From Ectocarpus siliculosus (lineage: Eukaryota > Sar > Phaeophyceae > Ectocarpales > Ectocarpaceae): DNA of 37,578 bases. Positions 1 through 10,700 of this stretch are shown here, one piece after another. Position 1 is the stretch's first letter. Each line of letters begins with the position of its first letter. The notes beneath the pieces were generated by a model. It worked only from the letters and a program-made list of their open reading frames with translations, was not told the origin of the DNA and did no database searches. The stretch covers positions 3,113,138 to 3,150,715 of the forward strand of contig FN649750.1 of assembly GCA_000310025.1 (NCBI GenBank), given 5' to 3'. A program made the translations under genes and the position numbers.

Positions 1-383
1 GCCCCCCTGCGGGTTCTTTCAAAGTTGAAAAATTTCCGTGGTCCAAAAAGGAGGGAAAAAGGTACATTTCCCCCCGGGAAAAAGAAAAAGAAAGGCGCAA
101 AAATTTTTGGGCCAGGAAAACCCCATAAATTTTATTGGGGCCCAGAAAAGGGGCTAAAAGCCAGGAAGGAATTCCGGGATTTCGGGATTTGGAAAAGGTA
201 AATGGGCAAGAAAAAAAAAAAAAGGGGTACCCTTGGCAAAAGTAGGAAGAAAGGGCGGCCCATGGGGGTTGGCCCCAGGGGGAAAAATGCCCCGTTTTTT
301 GGGGGAGGGGGGGAAAAGGGTTTTTTCGTTAAGGAATGAAAAAAAAAAAAAAAAAGGGTAGGCCCCCCCCCCCCCCCGGCCGT
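1..383. other. Low-quality contig edge
   Basis: This stretch is built of smeared homopolymers: runs of A of about 13-17, a run of about 16 C at 363-377, and many doubled or tripled bases. No reading frame or intron signal is credible until the MCM2 frame appears at about 384. It resembles the unreliable tail of a sequencing read, so the 5' limit of the first MCM2 exon cannot be placed. I infer artefact and not biology. Confidence 0.65.
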
Positions 384-2217
384 GTCCACAAGGTCGCCCG
401 CCTGTACTCAGACTTGCGCCGCGAGAGCTCAGCCTCGGGGGGCGTGCCTATCGCCGTGCGGCACATCGAATCGGTGATGAGGATGGCGGAAGCCAGGGCT
501 CGAATGCACCTGAGGGAGAGCGTAAGGGAGGACGATGTGGACGTGGCCATTGGTGAGACGGTACATGTATTGTTTCTCGGTTGGTTCTCGTCTTGACGGC
601 ACGGAGAGTTAATAGTTGTCTTGTGGGACGTTTTTTCTGCAAGAATATCGCTGCTGTACGGGTGACGACTGGGGCTTTGGCCACGCTGGTTTTGCTAAAC
701 AAGTTAAGCGAACATACTGGATAAAGTGTAGTATCGGCTAAGTTGGGGTCAGGGTTAGGGTTACGGTCTGCGTGCCCCCTCCCTGGTGTTTTTCCGAAAT
801 AACTAATAACCTTTTTGCGTACTGCAGGCAGTCCGTCACGGGAGTGTTGGTTGATACAGTACGTGCATCAATGGCATGAGTTGCCGCTTTCCCCCCATCT
901 ATGTAGCAGAGGCAACAAGTGGACTGTCGTAGCTTTGGCAAGGGCGGGGAGTCGTGTGCACAGTAGGGAGAGAGGGTAGAGCAACAAAGAGAGCACGAGG
1001 GAGAGGGCTGGGAGAAAGAGGAGAAACAGAAAGAGTGAAACATATTAGAGATAGGACACACACAGACAGACAGAGAGAGACAGACAGAGAGAGAGAGAGA
1101 GAGAAAGTGAGAGTGAGCAACAGGACAAGCGGATGTGGACACCATTCAGCACAAAAGTACAACAACAATCACGGTGCGGTATTTATATCGTGATTTTGGG
1201 GTGGTGGACAACTGGTTGCAGACGCTGACTATACACAACACGCCGTCGCCCCTTTCCCAGACCTTCGCTCTCACCCACCACCTTTCCCCCTCCCAACCGT
1301 GTTGCACCGCCTTTGCGAGCAATTAAGTTTATGAGGAAATAGAGGGGAGGGGGTACGCAGACCCTGTCCCTAATTTTCCCGGTTGCATGCTGTATCCCAA
1401 GTGTTTAGTTGATAGAAAAAAAAGCGCGAATCACTGAAGGTGTTCTCCGTGCAAATGGCTCCGTTTCTGCAGCGACGATTCTGGAGAGCTTCATCCAGGC
1501 CCAGAAGATATCGGTACGGCGTGCCCTCAGGAGAGGTTTCCGCAAGTATCTCGCCGACCCGTCCGACTTCTTCGCCCTGCTTCTCGTCGAGCTCCAGAAG
1601 ATGGTGAGTCTTTGATGTTCTTTCTGCAGAAGATGGTGAGTATTCGATGTTCTTTATGCAGAACATGGTGAGTCTTTGAATGTCTTTCTGCAGAAGGTGG
1701 TGAGTCTTTCATGTTCTTTCTGCAGAAGATGGAAAGTATTCGATGTTCTTTCTGCAGAAGATGGTGATTCTTCTTCAATCCCTTGACAGCAGCAACGCTT
1801 GAGAGGTCCCACGTGCTTGTACTATGTGCTTCGGCTAACGTTATTTGTACGTCGCATGGGGTTCTGTCGCTGTCCCTCTGCAGTTCCGGGATGAGCAGAC
1901 CTACTACCGCCTTCGTCACAGCAACCCTCCCGAGTCCCTGGAGGTGGAAATGGACGACCTGGAGTCCAAGGCCGGAGAGTTCGGCATCTACGATCTCTCG
2001 GGTTTCTACCAAAGCAAACTCTTCAAGGACAAGAGGTGATGCGTGTGTGGCAACGGTGTTGTTATTCGTGAAGGAAATTTAACTGGGTGCGTGTGCGTTT
2101 TTATTCTTAGCATCGACCGCGCTAACCGGCTGACCAATGAAAAGACGTCAGTCTTAGTGCGGTTGAAAACACAAAACACTTATATCTGCCATGAACTGGG
2201 ACCCCGTTAGGGGGCAG

Positions 2218-2276
<59 letters not shown>

Positions 2277-2818
2277 TTGGAGAAGCCATACAAGTACGAA
2301 CCAATATCTGCGTGACCCATTGTGCAAGCGTGGGTTTATTCCCGCCTGTGCTCTCCATAAGAATAGGTGTGTGTGTTGTTTTTGTGGTTCGGGCATCACA
2401 TAGAAATCATTTGTGGGGACGCCATAACTTTGTCGTTGCTGTTTCGTGTATACAAACGTACACAGTATTGATGGGGGCCTACGTCGAAACGGGCGCCCGC
2501 GAAGAGTTCACTGCGTATCTATCGCAAGCACTCTGTCTCGACGTCTCGGAAGCTGTTGCATGAAAGAAAGCCTCCGCAACCGACTACAGTGGGGAGGGCT
2601 GTTTGGTGTTGGTATGTGCACAGGAAGTAATATGTACCGGCACTATTCAGCAAGAGTACAGAATGGCTTGGTGAGTCACTCTGTATCAGCCGAATGAACG
2701 GGACTATGTCGGTCACTGGTATTTGACATCCCACCCACTACCTGTATTTTCTTCTGCTGTTCGTCCGGGCAGGTTATCGACTGATAAGCAACGGCGCAAG
2801 ATCATCAAGACCTTCTGA
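384..2818 (+). CDS. MCM2: MCM2, DNA replication licensing helicase subunit (C-terminal part, 4 exons)
   Basis: MCM2 is one of six AAA+ subunits of the nuclear MCM2-7 helicase that is loaded at origins and unwinds DNA at forks. Exons seen: 384-552 (5' end open), 1473-1603, 1884-2035, 2773-2818 (stop TGA). Together they give 498 nt, 165 residues. Donors are gtgaga, gtgagt and gtgatg; acceptors are ctgcag, ctgcag and gggcag. Phases are 1, 0 and 2, and all junctions keep frame. Exon 1 carries the strongly conserved [20 protein letters not shown] segment around sensor 2 of the AAA+ lid, preceded by LYSDLRRES as in animal and plant MCM2. Exon 2 holds [13 protein letters not shown], and exon 3 holds [13 protein letters not shown] of the C-terminal winged-helix region. 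The last exon ends RRKIIKTF. The N-terminus, zinc finger, Walker A/B and arginine finger lie outside the window. Intron 2 contains tandem copies of its own donor. Family identity is very secure. Confidence 0.93.
1056..1105. repeat. GA/CAGA simple repeat
   Basis: This is a purine-rich run of cagacaga and gagagaga units in MCM2 intron 1. It is a simple microsatellite and nothing else is visible in it. Confidence 0.85.
1322..1421 (+). repeat. Dispersed repeat R1, copy 1
   Basis: This copy starts with gtttatgaggaaatagag and acgcagac, continues to a ctgtat..gtttag block and ends in an A8 run. The same order of blocks is found at 11928-12058. It lies in MCM2 intron 1, ending about 50 bp before exon 2. 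The A-run at the end would fit a short retroposed element, but no target duplication was identified. Confidence 0.6.
1595..1777 (+). repeat. 32-bp tandem repeat spanning the MCM2 exon 2 donor
   Basis: Units start at 1595, 1627, 1659, 1691, 1723 and 1755 (last one partial), each exactly 32 bp apart. Each unit begins with cagaagatg, the last nine coding bases of exon 2, followed by gtgagt (the donor) and then ttctttctg, which together with the next cag looks like an acceptor. Donor GT is kept in units 1, 2, 3, 4 and 6 and lost in unit 5 (gaaagt). Confidence 0.93.
2106..2176 (-). repeat. TGACGTC-core intronic repeat, copy F
   Basis: Read on the - strand this copy contains tttcaaccgc, actgacgtct, ggtcagccgg, gcgcggtcgatgctaa and then an A-rich to CA-rich tail (aaaaacgcacacgc) on its low-coordinate side. 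The same blocks in the same order are found five more times on the + strand at 28074-28530 and 30511-30590. It sits in MCM2 intron 3, antisense to MCM2. Confidence 0.8.
2220..2268. repeat. (TG)24 microsatellite
   Basis: This is an uninterrupted run of about 24 TG dinucleotides in MCM2 intron 3, followed by ttttcag. Confidence 0.95.
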
Positions 2819-4721
2819 GGAAGGCCGAGCGGAGGCATACGCTCGCACGAGGGGACCGGGGACAAGTGTTGAGAAGGAAGACGGATTGAGGGAGTTTTGG
2901 CAGAAAGAGTCTTTGAGTGATCCGGAATGATCACCGCAGGGGGGTAATCCAGACCTGGGGGTTGTATGTACTGGCGGGAGGATTGTCTTTGTTACGCAGG
3001 TAGTACCCGCACTATATTGAGAAGCTCTAGTTTTGGTCGAGGCTGGGCCCTTACAGTACAGTAGTTCCTCTTGTAGGCTACAAATGTCCGCTATATAGGT
3101 TTTAGTGTAAGGAGTCCTGACCCAGCTCACGAAAGGTGCTCTTCAAGTAAATAGTTCTTATTTTTGTTTTGATTTTTTTTTAGCATAAACTTAACACTGA
3201 CGAAACAGCGCCGGGGCTATGTGTAGGACAAAAATTGTGAACGGTACTGCAGTAGAGTGGAGATGTCCCGGAAGACATGCGCACTGATGGGAGATTGTTC
3301 ATCGATTTTCTGCGAACGAATGACACGTTGGTGGAATGGATGTTCGCTAGTGAGACACATCTGCCGTAGGGCGCAGTAGATTGTACCAGGGATCCGCTCT
3401 CCAACGGCCCAGCCAGGTCACGTCAGTGCCGTGTCGTGCACATACACGTTGGCGAAGATAAGACAGTGCACGCAGCGGTTGTGGGAATGCATTGACGAGC
3501 CTCCGATGGCCAGTCAGTCGAAAACAGTGTGACAAATGTAATGTGACGTCAGGTGTATTTCGAAGTGCAAGTATTTCGTACCTAAGTAGTAGAACTCTTA
3601 CAAACCCCAGTGAAGCTGAGCTGATCGTACAACCTATCGACGTACGGAGACCTCCCGTAAACGTGACTTTACTCCTACGCAAATCTCTTATCAGCTCCAG
3701 TTCGCTTCGCGCCCCCAGCACAGCCTATTTCTGTCATCCCATTTATTCTGCACGTCGGCCCTCTTTCACTTTTCGGTACAGTTTTTGGACCCACCAGTCG
3801 GGGTCGCACAGGAGATTCTGAGTTATCATGGAAGGAGAATTGCGTTAACTCACTCCCAGCTGCCGGTCCGAGGGCAATCAACACGACTGCATGGTAGTGA
3901 TGTTTTTCTTCGCACCGAAACGGTTGGCGTTGCCACTGGTGCCTGCCTCCACGGCTAGCAACGCGATTCGAAGCCCTCAACGGACAGCGGTGGCTCGTTG
4001 CAATATTGTCAGACAACAAAAAAGGTAAGAACATGGCCGCGAGATCACGGATACAGTTGAACCCATCTACTATTCAAGAGGACCTTCGTCTCAGGTGCTT
4101 GAACTAACTTCACCAAGCAGGAGTGAGTGCTGGCGGTCGCAGTCATAAAAAAAGCCGTCGGGAAAAAGCCAGACCTGGGCAATGTAACGCCTTGCGGGCA
4201 ACAGAACCACAACATCAAGAACCCATACACACACACCAAACCTTGAGCTCGCTCGTTGATCGAGTATTTAGTCGACCGAAGTGGTGGGTACACCAAGCGT
4301 CGTGATGGCCCACAAGATCACCATGTTCTTGCCGAGCGGAAAAACTTGGTAAAAAGATTCGGCAAAACAAAAGAAAACGGCACGTTCACTCAGAGCTGGA
4401 ATGTAGTGACACGCGTTGATACCCATCAACTGCGTCCTAAACAGTAATATCATACGTCAAACCGAAAACAATCAAGGCTCTTGAACGAATGAACGCGCCG
4501 ATAGATGGCCAAATACGGGAAAACGGCGGCGTTGTGTTGGCTCTACTGACGACGGCATCAAGACCCCTACAATGGTAAGTCGGCGACGTCGGAGCCTGTA
4601 TGAGAACAATAAAGACCTAAACAAGACCAAAACAAATCACACAAAAAAAGTGGGAGGTCGACGCACGAAGAGTTAGTGACCAGGATAGAGCTGGCGGAGG
4701 AGGAACAGGAAGGAACGACCA
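2819..4721. other. Spacer between convergent MCM2 and purU
   Basis: The two flanking genes end toward each other here. No conserved protein segment, RNA gene or repeat was recognised. The region presumably holds both 3' untranslated regions; polyadenylation sites could not be assigned by eye. Confidence 0.6.
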
Positions 4722-7700
4722 TCACGACATGAAGACGACCGTTTTGTTCCCCTCCACTAGGACGGCGCTCGCCAGGTGCCAACGCACAGCCCTCGCCAGC
4801 ACCAGCCTCTCCAGATCTCTGCCTTTGCGAATCATGTCCGCCACAGAGTCGCTGTGGCTGATACGCGTAACGTCCTGGTAATGTTTGTTCACAACCATTC
4901 ACGGAAGGGGCGAAAAATAACCGCGGGTTTAGGGAGGTCCATTCTGATTTAATTTCCATTCGACGGAAAAAACAGTTCCAGGCAAGTCGCAACGCTCCAT
5001 CCAGCACCTCCTGTGCGATGACAGCGTGCCATCCATCCATTTCATTCTCGACAAAAACGGGGTAACCTTTCGGTGGTTCGCTTTCGGAGGTACCAATCGG
5101 GGCAACATCGGAGAGCCCCCACCGTGGAGTTTCTCTTTGTTGTTTTTATTCATCTTCCTTTTCTTGGTGCTTGCCTTAGTTCACCGCCACATGCATTCAG
5201 CCGTCTCTTTTTCTCCTCTCCTCGTCGACTGTCAAGTCGATTGTTTTGCATGCATAAAAACTACACACTCGCTTTAGCGAGGAACATGAGCCATTTTGCA
5301 CAGCGTAGTTCGTGTGACTGCGTCACCAAGCTTCAAACCCCAAGCCCTCAAACGTCGAAACGTGGCCAAGAAAAAAACCGCACCATGACTACCCAGCCCC
5401 CAATGATGATGGCAATAGTGGCGGAGCAACCCTGAACATTTGAGGTGGGGCGGGAGGCAACACATACATACGGAACCTGACAACGAAAATGCAAAAAAAA
5501 AAACACCCCGGAGCAACACTCTTAACACGAGACACGAAATACTACTGAAAGAAGCCATGCAACTAATGTACAGTAGCAATGGCAGCAGTGCAAAGACACC
5601 GCTAGGAACGAAGAACGAACCTACCCCTACTGTACCCGTAATATGTCATCAATGTCATATGTCACACCTGTTCGATGATGGGGCCTGCGTCCAAGTCCGT
5701 CGTGGCGTAGTGGGCGGTAGCACCGATGATCTTCACCCCGCGTGCGTGAGCCTTGTGGTACGGCTTGGCGCCCATGAAGGCCGGCAAAAAGCTACATACA
5801 CACAAGCACAGCCGCGCCGCAGCAGCAGCCACAACAACAGGCAAAATCAGGCACATTCAGCAGCATCGACTACCAAGAAAGAACCCAGGCAGCAGCGGCC
5901 TCTCAGCAACAAGCTTGACCAACAAGCTTGGCGGGGCGAAACAGTTGGGACACAACGGCTTCCACTTTAAACCCGACAAATGTCCCGGCACGTGCGTGAT
6001 AACAATGTTGTCCCGGGACGTGTGTGATATTGTATCAATTCCTATTGTAAGTCGTATCATACACCTTTTTGCTGCAAGCATGCCAATCGAACAATCGAAC
6101 GTGTGCACCGAGCCAAGAGAAAACAAATCGTGCCGCGAAAGGTCAGCACAATCCAGAAGCTAAAAACCCCACACCCGCGGTACCCCCCCGAATCCTAACA
6201 TCAAACTGGCGCCGCCCGAAGACGCGTATGGTGCAGCCCCCCCGCAGCACAATGAGGGGGGCCCGCGCAGGGGAATGCAGGACGTACCCAGCTGGCGTAA
6301 CGACGACGCACCTGTGGTGGATGTTGATGGTGTGCTGCCAGTGCTTGTCGCAAAAGTCCTTGGTGAGAATCTGCATGTACCTCGCCAAGACCACGAGGTC
6401 GATCGACTCCTTCTCCAGGATCTCTTCGATCTGTCCCGTGTTTGTGGGAGGAAGGGAGGGAGGAAGTCACCGGTGCATCAGCAGTAAAAAGGGGTGGTGG
6501 TGTTGTTGGTTTTTGGGGCCGAGGTGGAACTGTGATCGTTTCGCGAGAACCGGCTAGGAGACAGGCGATAGCAGCGGTGTTGACGCGACGTTTGTTACGG
6601 TCAAAAACACAATAAGCGTGGAATTGGATGAGGTTTCATGGCCGCATTCGACAATACCTAACAGTCAAGAATTGTCCAATAATTGACAGCTGAGATTTAT
6701 TCACTCCTTGCTGTTGAGGATTTGTATATATCGTCGATCGCATTGCATCGGGTCAAAAACATCGGGAGCAAACAACATTTGAAACAAAAACATCGGGATC
6801 GAACAGCATTTGAAACAGTGGACGGACGTTTGGAAGTTCCTGGACCCTACACTTCACTCCTACTACAGAGTAGGGGCCCCGGAACGGAGCCTAATGGTTC
6901 CCTGATTAAGGTCGGTCGCACGGTACGACACCGATGAAACTGCGTGGCAGAGATGGAATATCCAACCTCTTCCACATTCTAAAAGGCCAGCTGTATACAG
7001 GGACCACTATTACGCTTGTACATCACTGTCGCTCCACGATTGTGCTAGGAACGGTACCGCGATACGTGTTAGTGTGGCAACCTTACCTGAATCTCCTGCA
7101 CCCGCTTTCCTCCCTGATCCTTCGGGGGTATCGGCAGGTGCACAAACGGGACGCCGAACATATCCGCCACGTTCCTGGTAAAACCCGTAGCAGACATACG
7201 GTACAGTACCACATACCACGGAGAGGGACGCCTCAGTACTAAATAGGTTGGTGGTACAAAGAGTGCATGGAAAACGCCCCAAGGCAAACGGGACGCCAAA
7301 CATATCCGCCACGTTCCTGGTACAACCCGCAGAAGACAGAAGGCACCACGTGCCACGGAAAGCAACGCCTCAAGACGAAGCTGGCACAAAGAGTACATGG
7401 ATAATACCGTCCAAGACGACACGCCGGTACACACGGACCGAAGCACAGGAGGGCAAGCACTGGCAATGTCTCGACAGCACATCCTGCGGACAGGATATAT
7501 ATTACAATAAAATAAGATACCTATGTTTGCCGCTGCTGTCGTGGAGTGAAAAACACGCCGCAGCACTTTGTAGCTCGGCGTTCGAGAGAACAAGGACAGG
7601 TGCGTCTGCTGTTCGCTGAAAGCGGAAAGTGGCAAGGAACTTCCCTTCGTACGAGTCTTGATAAAAGAGTTTATTTGGTGAAATAATTTGTAAGCTAAGA

Positions 7701-10700
7701 CGGAGCGAAGCGCGTTCGGTGCTTTCGGCGTAGATCGTCTTTTCGATGGATGCCGTGTAGCAAAGCGCCAGCGTGGTCGAAAATGCTCATGCCGTTCATT
7801 CAACTTACACATTCACGGATGAAAGCCTTGCAGCATAGCCACCAAACCAACCGGTGGCACTTGCGTCGCAAAGTGACCGGTGGCACTTGCGTCGCAAAGT
7901 GCACATGTCACGAACGAAGCGTGAAACACCCGGACAACTATCCTACGTGCCTACCCTCGAGTCTACAAGCTCCGTGCATCACCTCAGCTTATCGTGATTG
8001 CTGATGATGGTCGACACTACGCAGTCCAGCTCCCCGCTTCGGTGTCTGATGAGAAGGTCGTACAGACTTCAAGAAGCACGCCGTCGTGCCGTTTCGGGAG
8101 AATCACCACGCGGGGAGAAAATTCCGCGGCAACAATGAAAAATGCGCACCAAGGGAGAAGATCGAGGGAGTAAGGCAACTGAAACCAGGACAACAGAGGG
8201 CGGGTCAAGGACTGTAGGGTGATAGGTCCGGAGTGAACAAGGGGCCACGCAAAATGAAAACCGCGAACAAGAGCAGGGTGCGCGACGCCCAGTGATGAGA
8301 AGAGTGAGGCAACGCGAGAAAGCAGGCAGTATGTTGTAGTCTACACCCCGACTGCGTGCGTAACATGGCATGGTGATGGCAGGGGAACGGGGACGAAGAA
8401 ACCATGATGGTAAGAAGGGGACCCCGACTTACAGCGCTCTTCGGGGTGATAGACTGAAAGAGATGAAGGAAAGGGCGTACAAGTACATTCTTATCAGCCA
8501 CATTGCTTGGAAAAACACGTCACGTGCGGCTGCTGCAGGCGGAATGCTTTGCTCCGGTTCCCCTCTGACGTCTGGCCTCTCATCTCAGACGGCTATCAGC
8601 GGGAGGAGGAGGTTGGACCCGCGGGGTTCTACCATGACCTCACGCAAAGGAAGGTTCTGATACACCGCCGTTGTATGAAATACCCCCCTACCTAACCCAT
8701 ACATAGGGCTGATCGAAAAACAGTTTGTTCAAAAGTCTATAGACACAGATTCCTACAGAAGCTAGCAGCCAAAAAAAAAAAAGGGTGGCAGATACCAAGG
8801 CTAACCACCCGCGTATTATCATGCCGCTTAGGCGGTGCAATGAAAAACAGAAGCAGGTCACTGACTCACCAGTGGTCATCCTTGGAAACCAGGATAGCCA
8901 CCTTCTGTTTTCTGTTGCGGTATGTGATGGACCACTCCATCTTGTACCGCCCGGCTAGCTGGAAAATGTTGTTGGTCCGGTCATGAATAGCCCATCCAAA
9001 CATACATCATCCATCCGTTCGACAAATTGGTCGGTCCATTCGGGCAAAGAATACCCGCCCGTCCGTCCGTCCATCGATTCGCCCATATATCGATCGCGGT
9101 TTGGTCCATCCAGGCATGGAGTGGTTGTGTTATCCATCCCATTCGTCCGTTTACGCCGTCGCCCATCAATGAGCCCGTTCAACCCCACCATCGAGTGCAA
9201 TCCAAACAGTGGTTCAGCATGGGGGGGGGGGAGAGAGAGCATAGCGGAAGAACGGGGCGACAAGCACAAAAAACACCCACCCACCAGAGCATCCTACACC
9301 CTTCTTCTAACCAATAAGCAACAAAAACAGGTCTTGAGGATATCTATATACGCCTCGCACGAAACTCGATTCGCTTTGACGTTTCAAAGCCCAGCCAACA
9401 ACGTCACCAACCAACTCGCGGGGTGGTGTGCGGATTGCGGGTGGCGGCCGTATGCATGCGGAACACGAACAACGACGTCGTGGCTGCTGCTCTAGCCATG
9501 GCTGCTGCTCTAACCATCACCTCTCGTAGGGCTTGCTCCATCACCCCGGTGTTCGCGGCACCGATGGTCATCAGAGTGCTTTCCACGAAACACATCGCCA
9601 CCACCAGATAGATGTCACATTCCCGACCCCAAGACCACCAAATAATACAACACAGCAGTGATACCACATGGTATGAAGGACACAGGCGTTGATCGATTGA
9701 CACCGCATTGGTCGCAGTGGAAAGAGCGGCATCGACGGGCGCGGCAGCGGGGGGCGGGGGCGGGGGGGGGCACAAGCGGTGTCAGCGGTCAGTGGTCAAT
9801 ACAGAGATAGGCCACGTTCAGGTACCAAGCAAGCCAGCGTACCCCGTCGGAGAAAGGGGGGGCAGGGGGAACCGTGGCCGTGCTCTGTTTCGTTGACAAG
9901 GATGCCATGGGAATTGATACGAAGGGGGGTGGAGTTTTTACGTAAGAATTATACGCTGAATATTGTTCTTATTCTTCGCTTGTTTTGGGCAGGACGCTTA
10001 AGCTATTCGAAACGACTCAGCCAGATCGGTACCGGCCGGTATCGCATCGTATCGTATCGTATCGTATCAACGGATAACCCAATACAGTCGTAGGCCCTCT
10101 ATTAGGCAGGCTATAGAAGGCGGGTGCCCGCGATACGGCGGGCGAAATTGGTTTGGATGGCATAGTGGAATATTCAAGACGGAAAATACATCGAATAGCG
10201 CGAGTGCCCCGTAGAGTGGGTGGATCGGTCTGGCGCATACCCTCCTCATAGAGCGCCTAGGATTGTACCCAACAGTGTGTCGATGGCAGCCTGCGCTTGA
10301 CACGTCTGGAGCCAAAACGACAAGCCGAATTACAGAAACTTAGCGCTCCCTGTAATAGAATTTCGGCACATAGCAGTGTTCACATTGGGCACCGAGACTT
10401 CCTTCCACACCCACCCCAAAACAAAAAGTGCGGACCGAAGATTCAGATTCCCGGGATGGCGATTGATGCCGGTCACAGTCACAGCAGCAGTTACTCACTA
10501 GTCGACCTTCAACCGCTGGAAGTACACGGCCGAACTGGGGTCGGTGAACTGGTCAGTTTCCACGATATTGATGCCGTACCCGTGAAGCAGGTGCGCCACA
10601 GCAGCCACCTGCAGTTAATTTCCACGGTATTGTTTCACGTATGTATCCCGGTGAGAACACTATCCCACGGTTGCAACAAGATGTTCCACATAACCACACA

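Noticed and set aside
749-764. Telomere end signal (tcagggttagggttacgg)
   Set aside because: Only about two units inside an MCM2 intron; too short and internal to be a chromosome end.
1595-1777. CRISPR-like regular repeat spacing
   Set aside because: Units are directly adjacent with no spacers, in a eukaryotic intron; it is a tandem repeat.
6864-7018. Possible fourth TA-flanked element beginning CAGAGTAGGGGCCCCGG
   Set aside because: The left end looks pogo-like, but no convincing inverted partner was found on the right.
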